64,000 bases of DNA, from the NCBI RefSeq assembly GCF_009817885.1, contig NZ_CP041764.1, positions 4,278,001 to 4,342,000 of the forward strand, given 5' to 3'. Below, piece by piece: positions 43,879 through 51,082 of this stretch. Below the pieces are notes generated by a model, which did no database searches, was not told where the DNA came from, and saw only the letters and a program-made list of their open reading frames with translations. This stretch comes from Serratia rhizosphaerae. GTDB lineage: Bacteria > Pseudomonadota > Gammaproteobacteria > Enterobacterales > Enterobacteriaceae. A program made the translations under genes and the position numbers. Within the stretch, counting starts at the first letter, position 1. Each line of letters opens with the position of its first letter.

Positions 43879-44249
43879 TGCCTGCCGTTATTGCGGTTAT
43901 ACAGCGAAACGTGCTGCCATTTTGAAAAATAGCAGTGATGTGCTCGACTTGATGATCACTCATCGTTATGATCTAACAGAATACGCTGCCCGGGAGGGGA
44001 TCGCTGCGTGCGTCATGCACGGTCTGTTCCTGTTCCTGCTGCGTTGCCATCATGCCGGGTTGGGGCTGCTGATTTCCCCTCAATGAATTGAGTTGCCGCG
44101 TGCAACGCGGGTCTTCGGGGATAGCGGACTCTGGCGTGGTTTTGACCCGCGAGTGCCCGTAATTATTCGGCAGGCAGGAGCGCCAGGCTGCCTGCACCCC
44201 GAAGGCTGACGGGTATTCCATCCTCATCTTCGTATTAAGGGATACCACT
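43879..44249. other. 371-base stretch before copC, no gene seen
   Basis: No frame with a ribosome site and a plausible product. It should hold the copC promoter. Nothing else recognised. Confidence 0.5.
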
Positions 44250-44633
44250 GTGATCGGTAAAATTCGCTCCTCATCTCGTCTGCTTGCCACGCTGTTCGCG
44301 CTGTTTGTCGGTTTGTCTTCGCAGCAGGTTTTAGCGCATGCCCACCTTAAATTGCAAACGCCCGCGGCGGATGCCACCGTCAGCCCGGCGCCACAGGCGT
44401 TGACCCTCAGCTTCTCGGAAGGTATTGAGCCTGGCTTCAGCAAAGTCAAACTGATCGGCCCGGATAATAAAGCGGTCAACACCGGCAAACTGCAGCTGGA
44501 CGCCAAGGATAATGCCAAAGCCACCATTCCGCTTCCGGAAGCGCTGCCGGCGGGGAAATATCAGGTCGACTGGCACGTGGTTTCCGTTGACGGACATAAA
44601 ACCAAAGGCCAATACAGCTTTACCGTAAAATAA
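44250..44633 (+). CDS. copC: CopC-domain periplasmic copper protein (YobA)
   Basis: 127 residues, GTG start. Signal peptide (LATLFALFVGLSSQQVLA) ends just before mature HAHLKLQTPAADA, whose N-terminal His starts the Cu(II) site of CopC. DWHVVSVDGHKTKGQYSFTV closes the beta-barrel with another His pair. It binds periplasmic copper and works with the CopD membrane protein encoded three bases downstream. Equivalent to E. coli yobA in the yobA-yebZ-yebY operon. Confidence 0.93.
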   Translation: MIGKIRSSSRLLATLFALFVGLSSQQVLAHAHLKLQTPAADATVSPAPQALTLSFSEGIEPGFSKVKLIGPDNKAVNTGKLQLDAKDNAKATIPLPEALPAGKYQVDWHVVSVDGHKTKGQYSFTVK

Positions 44634-44636
44634 CCG

Positions 44637-45518
44637 ATGACCCTGGCGACTCTGTTTGTCCTGTGTCGCTTCGTGCACTTTACGGCGGTGATGCTGATGT
44701 TCGGCATTGGTTTGTTCACCGCCTTACTGTCGCCGCAGCGGCTCTCTGCGTTACTTTCCCGCGATTTGCGTCCCTGGCTGGCGGCGTCGACGCTGGTGGC
44801 TGCCGTTTCTGCCGTGGCGCTGCTGGCCGTGCAGGCCGGTCAGATGGGCGACGGCTGGCAGGATACCTATCAGTGGGATGTCTGGCTGGCGGTGCTGGGC
44901 ACCACCTTTGGTGAAGTGTGGCGCTGGCATCTGGCGTTGTCGGCATTATCGCTGGCGGCGCTGTGGTTGCCGCTGCGCCTGCGCGCCGGGGCGAGCGCCC
45001 TGTTGGGCGGGCTGCTGCTGATCAGTATGGCTTTTATCGGCCATGCGGCGATGCACACCGGCCTGCTCGGCACGCTGCATCGTGTTAGCCATGCGCTGCA
45101 TCTGCTTGCCGCCGGCTACTGGTTTGGCAGCCTGCTGCCGCTGCTGGTCTGCCTGCGTTATCTGCACCCGGCAGCGTGGCGTGCGGAAGCGGTGAGCACA
45201 CTGATCCGTTTTTCCCGCTGGGGACATCTGGCGGTGGCGGTGGTGCTGATAACCGGCGTCCTCAACAGCCTGATGATCGTCGGCGGGTGGCCGCTGGACG
45301 TGTCATCGCCGTATCAGCGTTTGCTGCTGATAAAAAGCGCGCTGGTGCTGCTGATGGTGGGCGTGGCGCTGACCAACCGCTATGCGGTCGTCCCGGCGAT
45401 GCGCAGCGTGCCCAACCTTGCCCAGCGCGGCGTGGTTTGGGCCTGCTGGAGCGAGCTGGCGCTGGGCGGGGCGGTGCTGCTGCTGGTCAGCCTGTTTGCC
45501 ACCTATGCGCCAAATTGA
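44637..45518 (+). CDS. copD: CopD-family copper resistance membrane protein (YebZ)
   Basis: 293 residues with about eight membrane spans. It starts three bases after the copC stop, so it is coupled. Conserved features: RFVHFTAVMLMFG at the N-terminus, GHAAMHTG-LHRVSHALHLLAAGYWFGSL in the middle and RFSRWGHLAVAVVLITG. Histidines in these helices probably bind copper or haem. It acts in the inner membrane in copper import or homeostasis. Corresponds to E. coli yebZ. Confidence 0.92.
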   Translation: MTLATLFVLCRFVHFTAVMLMFGIGLFTALLSPQRLSALLSRDLRPWLAASTLVAAVSAVALLAVQAGQMGDGWQDTYQWDVWLAVLGTTFGEVWRWHLALSALSLAALWLPLRLRAGASALLGGLLLISMAFIGHAAMHTGLLGTLHRVSHALHLLAAGYWFGSLLPLLVCLRYLHPAAWRAEAVSTLIRFSRWGHLAVAVVLITGVLNSLMIVGGWPLDVSSPYQRLLLIKSALVLLMVGVALTNRYAVVPAMRSVPNLAQRGVVWACWSELALGGAVLLLVSLFATYAPN

Positions 45519-45586
45519 TATTGCGACTTGCGGTACTCCCCTGAATTACGGGAAAATTGAATCAAATAGCTACTTAAGGTCATCAC

Positions 45587-45928
45587 ATGAAACGTGCATT
45601 ATTAGCCCTCGCACTGCTGGCGGGCGCAGGCGGCGCACTGGCCGCGGAAAGTCTGGAAAATGTCACCAAGCTGGAATTCGGCAAGCAGTGGGCGTTTACC
45701 AAAGAGGAAGTCACCCTGCAGTGCCGCAAAGACGGCGCGCTGTTTGTGCTGAACAACAGCACGCTGATGCAGTATCCGCTGAACGATATTGCGCAGGCAC
45801 AGGTGACATCCGGCCAGCAGCGCGCACAGCCGCTGGCAACCATCCTGCTGGATGACGCCAATAACCCCGGGGAAAAGATGAGCGTCGAGCCGTTCCGCGA
45901 GCGTGCACAAACGCTGTGCGCCAAGTGA
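45587..45928 (+). CDS. yebY: YebY, DUF2511 periplasmic protein
   Basis: 113 residues with a signal peptide (ALLALALLAGAGGALA, cut near residue 19). The mature part matches E. coli YebY: KQWAFTKEEVTLQCRKDGAL, YPLNDIAQAQV, DDANNPGEKMSVEPFRERA and a final Cys. It is the third gene of the copC-copD-yebY group, 69 bases after copD, and is expected to act with them in periplasmic copper handling. Confidence 0.92.
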   Translation: MKRALLALALLAGAGGALAAESLENVTKLEFGKQWAFTKEEVTLQCRKDGALFVLNNSTLMQYPLNDIAQAQVTSGQQRAQPLATILLDDANNPGEKMSVEPFRERAQTLCAK

Positions 45929-46063
45929 GGCAAAGCGCCGCGTAGGCTTATCAATAAGTTAACGACTGGCTGAATTCTGTACGCATTTGATGCCGCGTGG
46001 AAACTATCACCCGCCGTGCGTCTGGCTGGCAAAAGCCGCCGTGTAGGCTACGCTTAAAGTGCA

Positions 46064-46166
46064 TGGCTGAACAAGCCCTGCAATAAATGCCAACTTTTAG
46101 CGCACGGCTCTCTCCCAAGAGCCATTTCCCTAGACCGAATATAGGAATCGTATTCGGTCTTTTTTT
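46064..46166 (+). ncRNA. sdsR: Small RNA SdsR (RyeB)
   Basis: About 103 nt, next to yebY as in E. coli. The sequence matches SdsR almost base for base in its central part: AATGCCAACTTTTAGCGCAC, GGCTCTCTCCCAAGAGCC hairpin, CATTTCCCTAGACC. The terminator hairpin GACCGAATA/TATTCGGTC ends in seven T. A sigma-S type -10 (CTACGCTTAAAG, 46048-46059) precedes the proposed start. SdsR is an Hfq-dependent, RpoS-controlled RNA that lowers ompD porin, mutS and other mRNAs in stationary phase. SraC/RyeA would be transcribed from the opposite strand. Confidence 0.93.
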
Positions 46167-46246
46167 AAGTTGTTGATTTTAAATGGTTTATTTTCGATTG
46201 TCCGAAAATGTCCGAATTTCGTCCGAATTTCTGTATTCGGTCTTTT
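46150..46246. repeat. att-like region: duplicated core with GTCCGAA arm repeats
   Basis: GTATTCGGTCTTTT occurs at 46150-46163 (the sdsR terminator) and again at 46233-46246, where it abuts the stop codon of an integrase remnant. Between the copies GTCCGAA is repeated three times (46200, 46210, 46221), 10-11 bases apart, like arm-type integrase sites. The 3' end of sdsR/ryeB is a known phage attachment site in Salmonella. Confidence 0.7.
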
Positions 46247-46662
46247 ATATCATCACGTATTCTTTCCCCCGTGAATCCAGGTATTTTCCCGTCATTGCTT
46301 CGGATTTATGCCCTAATAGCTTTTGCGCAAATTCCTTTCCTTTTTCCCGTTCATACAGTCGGCCGGCCAGGCTCCGGCTCTCATGGAACGTCGGCGGGCT
46401 TTCTGCAAACTCAATCCCGGCCACCCGCCGTGCCGCGACAAACTTTTTCGTTAATCCATCAGGGTGCAGCGCACCGTCAGGGCTATTTTTTCGAATGCCG
46501 GCGCTAATTATGAAATCGGTGGTTCTGGTCAGCCGGGTTACGGCGCTTAAAAATGACATCGTAACGCTCGAGCCACGAATTGAGCGTGTATTCGTGGGTG
46601 CCTTTGAGTTTCTCTAGCAGCAGTACCGGCGAGTAATGTTGTTCGATGCAGTACGACAGTGG
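46245..46662 (-). pseudogene. Tyrosine integrase remnant (phage or island)
   Basis: The C-terminal catalytic part is readable from 46559 to 46245: TFHESRSLAGRLYEREKGKE, then AQKLLGHKSEAMTGKYLDSR, holding the HxxR, LGH and Tyr motifs. Upstream in another frame, 46560-46660, is an N-terminal-like piece (EQHYSPVLLLEKLKGTHEYT, LNSWLERYDVIFKRRN) that stops at a TAG. The central region between them, including the first catalytic Arg, is missing. So the gene has an internal deletion and a frameshift. Its end touches the duplicated att core. It marks a former integration event at sdsR. Confidence 0.82.
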
Positions 46663-46820
46663 TATCTATGCCGTTCGCTAAAGCGTTTGTGCGGGAAAAT
46701 CAGCCAGAGTTATGCGCAGCTGGCGTAGATCAGAGAGGCAATGTGCCAGCTTTAGATAAAGGATTTGCGGAAAACAATGAGATAATTCTTATTAATTGAA
46801 GCAATAAACGGAATGCTCAC

Positions 46821-47000
46821 ATGAAGTTATTTTTAATTTGGTTATTAATTTGCAGCCCCATGCTGTTACTAGGCAGCATTCTCGGCCTAGAGGCGGTGGC
46901 ACTGTGGCTTGCTAACACAGCAATCATGACGTTGATTAACTGGTACGTACTGGCGCGAAAACGTGGGAAATATGATGGATGGGATGGCTATGGCGACTAA
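46821..47000 (+). CDS. Small membrane protein (59 aa)
   Basis: MKLFLIWLLICSPMLLLGSI then a second hydrophobic helix (AVALWLANTAIMTLINWYVL), ending in a basic/aromatic tail (RKRGKYDGWDGYGD). Two likely membrane spans. It lies between the integrase remnant and the prn cluster and ends 38 bases before a strong terminator, which supports transcription. Family unknown; probably part of the accessory insertion. Confidence 0.55.
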   Translation: MKLFLIWLLICSPMLLLGSILGLEAVALWLANTAIMTLINWYVLARKRGKYDGWDGYGD

Positions 47001-47038
47001 ACCAGCGATTGGAACCATCCTTAACCTTGTAGCGCACG

Positions 47039-47063
47039 AAAGCCCCTAAAGGGGCTTTTTTTT
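47039..47063 (+). terminator. Terminator after the 59-aa gene
   Basis: AAAGCCCCTAAAGGGGCTTTTTTTT: 7-bp stem with a long T-run. It also gives some protection on the minus strand downstream of prnD. Confidence 0.85.
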
Positions 47064-47085
47064 ATCAGCGCCCGGTACTCAAGGA

Positions 47086-47133
47086 TCAGGTCGGCAACAT
47101 CTGTTTGAGACGTCGGTTCTCGTCCTCAATTTG
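47086..47133 (-). mobile_element. Scar of an IS3-type transposase OrfA C-terminus
   Basis: Directly after the prnD stop, in the same frame, the minus strand reads QIEDENRRLKQMLPT and then a stop. The string EDENRRLKQM is the hallmark of the C-terminal leucine-zipper region of IS3-family OrfA proteins. Only 15 codons survive. No inverted repeats are seen. It suggests that the prn cluster once lay next to, or was moved with, such an element. Confidence 0.7.
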
Positions 47134-48225
47134 TCACCGCTCGCTGGCAACGCGGTCAGCCCAGCCGCGGTAGAACGCCCGGTACTTGAGCACCAGCTTG
47201 TCGTACTTGCTGTACGCGCCGCCGCCGTCCGGCTTCATCCCATTCCAGATTTTGACGTCGTACTGAGCCGCCTGCCTGGTCTGCAGCCCGAACAGCATGT
47301 AGTCGGTCGCGCGGCGCAGGGCGCCGCCCACCTTTTTGATTGAGATAAGCATGTGCATGATGTTCTTGCCGTCGCTCACCGGCGTCACGCACTGGAGCAG
47401 CTTGTATTTGAAGTCTCCGTCCAGAGAGACGGTCATGACACACCCACCGGGGTAGCCATCGAAGTGCAGGTTCATCTGCGACATATTCAGGCCGAGCGCG
47501 CGCGCCAGCATGCCGAAGGCTCCGAAGTAGCGGTCCACGGTGAAGTCGATCCCGGCGCCGAACCACGCGCCTGACTGGGCCAGCGGCTCGACCTCCGGCC
47601 ATTGGCGCCAATCGTCGAACAGCCGGAGTTCGAAGGCCGAGATCGGGAGTTCGTGCACCGGGGCCGCGTGCTGCGCGTCGTAGAAGTTCTCGACGATCCG
47701 CAAGACCGCCGTCGTGGTCTCGAACGCGAAATGCAGGTGCATAAAATCATCGTTGTCGACGTCGGCGGCGGCGATGTCGGGCAGTGGGTGCTGCGGCTTG
47801 GGGGAGCCGTACCAGACCCACACGTAGCCGTATCGTTCGGCGGTGACCAGCGTCGACTGGCGCACCGATCGCGGCACGGGCTCCAGGCTGCGCACCGTCT
47901 GACTGTGGCCGGGGATGTGAACGCACTGGCCTTGCTCGTCGTACTGCCAATGATGAAACGGGCACTGGATGCAGCCGTCCTTAACCTGCCCGTCGGCCAG
48001 GTTCGCGCCGAGGTGCGAACAGTGGCGGTCCATCACCACGGCCTGTCCTGACGCGCCGCGCCACGCCACGCACGGACGGCCGAAGAGCGTCAATGCCCTC
48101 GGCTTGTCCTTGAGATCGTCTGAACGCATCGCGACGTACCAGCTTGCGGCCACGGATGTTGTTGCGTCGTATGCCTTCGGGGGATGCGCCTTGACGCTTG
48201 CCTGATTCAATTGAATATCGTTCAT
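47134..48225 (-). CDS. prnD: Aminopyrrolnitrin oxygenase PrnD
   Basis: 363 residues, the known length of PrnD. Rieske non-haem iron oxygenase that oxidises the amino group of aminopyrrolnitrin to the nitro group, the last step in pyrrolnitrin synthesis. The Rieske ligands are Cys69, His71, Cys88 and His91 (RHCSHLGANL, QCPFHHW). The mononuclear iron site is in NFYDAQHAAPVHELP (about residues 181-195). It needs a reductase encoded elsewhere. Last gene of prnABCD, 24 bases after prnC. GC-rich with codon use unlike the flanking accessory genes. Confidence 0.97.
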   Translation of the reverse strand: MNDIQLNQASVKAHPPKAYDATTSVAASWYVAMRSDDLKDKPRALTLFGRPCVAWRGASGQAVVMDRHCSHLGANLADGQVKDGCIQCPFHHWQYDEQGQCVHIPGHSQTVRSLEPVPRSVRQSTLVTAERYGYVWVWYGSPKPQHPLPDIAAADVDNDDFMHLHFAFETTTAVLRIVENFYDAQHAAPVHELPISAFELRLFDDWRQWPEVEPLAQSGAWFGAGIDFTVDRYFGAFGMLARALGLNMSQMNLHFDGYPGGCVMTVSLDGDFKYKLLQCVTPVSDGKNIMHMLISIKKVGGALRRATDYMLFGLQTRQAAQYDVKIWNGMKPDGGGAYSKYDKLVLKYRAFYRGWADRVASER

Positions 48226-48249
48226 CGCTTTTGGCTCCTCGACGGCCGG

Positions 48250-49953
48250 CTACTTTTTCTGCATCAAGCCGATGCGGGTGGTGATGTACGCCTTGAGCAG
48301 CGCAAACATCGGGTTGTAGTCGAAGTACTTTTTCACCTCTGCCGGCGCGCTGGTCTGTGTCCAGTACATCAGCTTCATCGCCGGCAGCAGGCTGTGCTTC
48401 GAGTTGTTGAGCTGCGGCTTTTCCCCGGTGATGCAGTAGCCGAAGCCGAACATATGCTTGGCGAAGTCCCGTTCGTCGATGAGGGCGTGGATCCGCGTCG
48501 CGGCCTCCTTGGGCGGCCTATGCCCGGCGTTTACGGCCTCGATCTCGGCTTTGGCGTCGTTGAACAGCTGATAGTAGCCCTCCATGTCCGCGCACAGGTA
48601 CCCGAGGTACGGGGGATCGTTGTCAAGGTGATCGAGATCGCCTTCGTTGCGCGACGCGCGGAACCTTGCGTGCGCCTGCACGAGCCGGAACTGCCCGAGG
48701 ATCGTGCCGACCGCCCATAGCCGGTGGAACGCGTCCCACAGGCGGAAGTCCGAGAACGCCGTGTAGCAGCAGCTGACGAAGTCGTCGTTGTGGTCCAAAA
48801 GTTTTTGCTGCAGGCGTTCGATGTATTCGAAGCGTTCCGGGGAGAAATCGTCGTCGTGCAGCGCCTTGATGAGGCGCGCCGCGAGCGCATGGATGGTTAC
48901 CGCGGTGTTCTCGAGCCCGCGGGAGAAAAGCGGGTCGATAAAGCCGTTCGCGTGCAGCATCAGACAGTAGCGGTCGCCGACGCAGCTGCTTGATGAGAAC
49001 TGCAGGCGGTCGGTCCTGATCCAGTCGCGCACCGGCACGGCGTCGCGGAACTGCGCCCCGATGCTCGGGAAGCGTGCGAGGAACTCGTCGAATTCTTGCT
49101 GCGCGGAGATGTCCGTTTTCGGGTAGACACGCGGGTCGAGCTGCAGGCCGACGCTCACCAGGTTGTTGGTCGAGCGCGGGTGGTTGTTGAACGGAATCAC
49201 CCAGAGCCAGCCGCCCTTGAACATGTGGTGTAAGGTCCCCTCGTGCCAGCGCCAGCGCTGTCCCTTGACCTTAAAGATGTCGTCGAACGGTTTGACTCCG
49301 AGCATGTGCGTGTAGAGGCTGCGTGAGTGCGTCTTGAAGCGACAGGGCTCTTCGCGGAGATTGAACTTGACCGCGAGCGGCGCGCGAGGCCCCCCGCAGT
49401 CGATCATGTAGCGGCCGGTGAAGCGTTCGTCCTGCGCGGTGGTTACCGCGACGCCGTCTTTATCGGCGTGGAATTCGGTCACTTTCGTATTCTGGAGGAC
49501 CGTGCAGCCGTATTTAATGGCGACTTGCAACAAATAGGCGTCGACGTCCTGCCGGTAATAGTGGCTCTCCGGCCCCCAGGGCAGCTCGGGAATGACGCAC
49601 TGCGTGAACTCTTTCGGGTTGTGTTCTTGACCCGGCCTGTGGAATACGAAGCCGAAGTTGCGTTTGATGCCGGTGCTCGACGCCACGTAACGCTGCGTTG
49701 AGTAGAACGACGTGATGTGATCGAGTTCCGGAATGCCGTAGCGGTCGGCAATGATGCGGTTCATCAACGACGTCTCGGGAATCGACGATTCGCCGATCGT
49801 GAAGCGCGGGTGCGACGACGCCTCGATGATCAGTACGCGAAACTGCTGTTTGGCCAGAATCGCCCCCATCTGGGTGCCGGACATACCCGAGCCGATGATG
49901 ATCACGTCGAAGTGGTTGTTATCGCGCCCGTTCACGGGGCTCTTCTGAGTCAT
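48250..49953 (-). CDS. prnC: Monodechloroaminopyrrolnitrin halogenase PrnC
   Basis: 567 residues from the ATG at 49953, exactly the known PrnC size. FAD-dependent halogenase that adds the second chlorine, at C3 of the pyrrole of monodechloroaminopyrrolnitrin. The FAD-binding GSGMSGTQMG lies at residues 21-30, and HPRFTIGESSIPETSLMNRI near 52-71 is typical of phenolic/pyrrole halogenases. FIDPLFSRGLENTA closes the flavin site. The open frame continues upstream to 50088, overlapping prnB, but family alignment fixes MTQKSPVNGRDNN as the start. Confidence 0.97.
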   Translation of the reverse strand: MTQKSPVNGRDNNHFDVIIIGSGMSGTQMGAILAKQQFRVLIIEASSHPRFTIGESSIPETSLMNRIIADRYGIPELDHITSFYSTQRYVASSTGIKRNFGFVFHRPGQEHNPKEFTQCVIPELPWGPESHYYRQDVDAYLLQVAIKYGCTVLQNTKVTEFHADKDGVAVTTAQDERFTGRYMIDCGGPRAPLAVKFNLREEPCRFKTHSRSLYTHMLGVKPFDDIFKVKGQRWRWHEGTLHHMFKGGWLWVIPFNNHPRSTNNLVSVGLQLDPRVYPKTDISAQQEFDEFLARFPSIGAQFRDAVPVRDWIRTDRLQFSSSSCVGDRYCLMLHANGFIDPLFSRGLENTAVTIHALAARLIKALHDDDFSPERFEYIERLQQKLLDHNDDFVSCCYTAFSDFRLWDAFHRLWAVGTILGQFRLVQAHARFRASRNEGDLDHLDNDPPYLGYLCADMEGYYQLFNDAKAEIEAVNAGHRPPKEAATRIHALIDERDFAKHMFGFGYCITGEKPQLNNSKHSLLPAMKLMYWTQTSAPAEVKKYFDYNPMFALLKAYITTRIGLMQKK

Positions 49954-49996
49954 GAGGGCAAATCTCCTAATGAGAGGAAACAGATGGCCGCGCGCG

Positions 49997-51082
49997 TCAG
50001 GACGGGTTGAGGGCGGCGCGGATGCGGGTACGTGCGGCAAGCGTGAGCGTGAGCAGATCGCCGAGCATGCTGGGCGCGTATCCGCCACTGCCGACAGCGG
50101 GGCCGCTGCGCCCGGCTTCGTACACCCGCTCCGCCAATTGATGATGCGGCGCCCGGAAGCGCAGCAGAATCACGAAGACCCGGTTGAGAGCCGCCAGCCC
50201 GGCCCGGACGTGCTCGTCCTGCGTAGCGGCCGCTTGCGCTTCGCCGATCGCGCGGTCGACGAGCGCCGGCTTCCCGGCAAACCGGGCGTAGACAGCCCGG
50301 TACGCGGGAAGTACATAGGGCAGGTAGGTCTCTTTGAATTCCAGATAGGCGGGATGATCCGATTGCGATCCCCACAGGACATGCTCCAGCACGAAGAGGG
50401 GCATTTCTACGGCGCCGGGGCCAAGGTAGCTCTGGCCCCCGACGTGAATCGGTTCGTAGAAGGGGCGGAGCTCATCGTAGAAGACCTGCGGCGAGATAAA
50501 GCGGTACGCGTAGACGATCGATTCAACCATTTTTTGCAGATAGGCTGCCAACTCGTCGCATTCTTGTGCGAACGCGGGCGATCGCAGAGGCACGTCGGAC
50601 AGCTCGACGGTCACCGCGATGGCGGCCTCGAGGGCCGCCATCGAGATACGCACGCTCTCAAGCAGGTGCGCTTCGTCGCTGAGCCCGGTATAGCTCCGCT
50701 GCGCGTCGGCTTCCGCAGGGTTCCAGACCGTCACATGCAGGAGCGTCTCCCGCGGCGGCAGGTCGGTTATGCGCGCCAGGTCGAGCAGCAGCGGCTCGAG
50801 CCCGGGCACTACGTCCGCAGGTTCGTGTCCGTGCCGCTTGAGCGACCCCAGAAAGAACCCGATGTCCCGCATCGCGGCGGCAGCTTCGGTGAAGCCCCAG
50901 CCGGGGGGCACGCCGCGCACCGGCAGGAATTCGCGCAGCAGGCCGACGATGCCGGGCACGTCCTGATTATGGTTCAGATCCGGCAATTGCAGAACGCGCG
51001 CGCGAGCCTGCAGCGGATCGCAGGCCGCCACGGCCGCGTGCGTGGCCGCGAATGCACATGCCCGCTCCAGAGTGCGCTCCAC
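49997..51082 (-). CDS. prnB: Monodechloroaminopyrrolnitrin synthase PrnB
   Basis: 361 residues, the PrnB length. A haem protein with the fold of indoleamine/tryptophan 2,3-dioxygenases that rearranges 7-chlorotryptophan to monodechloroaminopyrrolnitrin. Segments such as PVRGVPPGWGFTEAAAAMRD and LFVLEHVLWGSQSDHPAYLE match the family; the His in VLEHVLW and others nearby are haem-ligand candidates, not assigned here. The start overlaps the last base of prnA (ATGA-type overlap), so translation is coupled. The 43-base gap to prnC keeps it in the operon. Confidence 0.96.
   Translation of the reverse strand: MERTLERACAFAATHAAVAACDPLQARARVLQLPDLNHNQDVPGIVGLLREFLPVRGVPPGWGFTEAAAAMRDIGFFLGSLKRHGHEPADVVPGLEPLLLDLARITDLPPRETLLHVTVWNPAEADAQRSYTGLSDEAHLLESVRISMAALEAAIAVTVELSDVPLRSPAFAQECDELAAYLQKMVESIVYAYRFISPQVFYDELRPFYEPIHVGGQSYLGPGAVEMPLFVLEHVLWGSQSDHPAYLEFKETYLPYVLPAYRAVYARFAGKPALVDRAIGEAQAAATQDEHVRAGLAALNRVFVILLRFRAPHHQLAERVYEAGRSGPAVGSGGYAPSMLGDLLTLTLAARTRIRAALNPS

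Noticed and set aside
43859..44086. 75-codon frame after ftnA
   Set aside because: Overlaps the ftnA terminator; no ribosome site or family.
46668..46799. 43-codon open frame (MPFAKAFVREN...) between the integrase remnant and the small membrane protein
   Set aside because: No ribosome site and no recognisable product; overlaps the decayed left end of the insertion.
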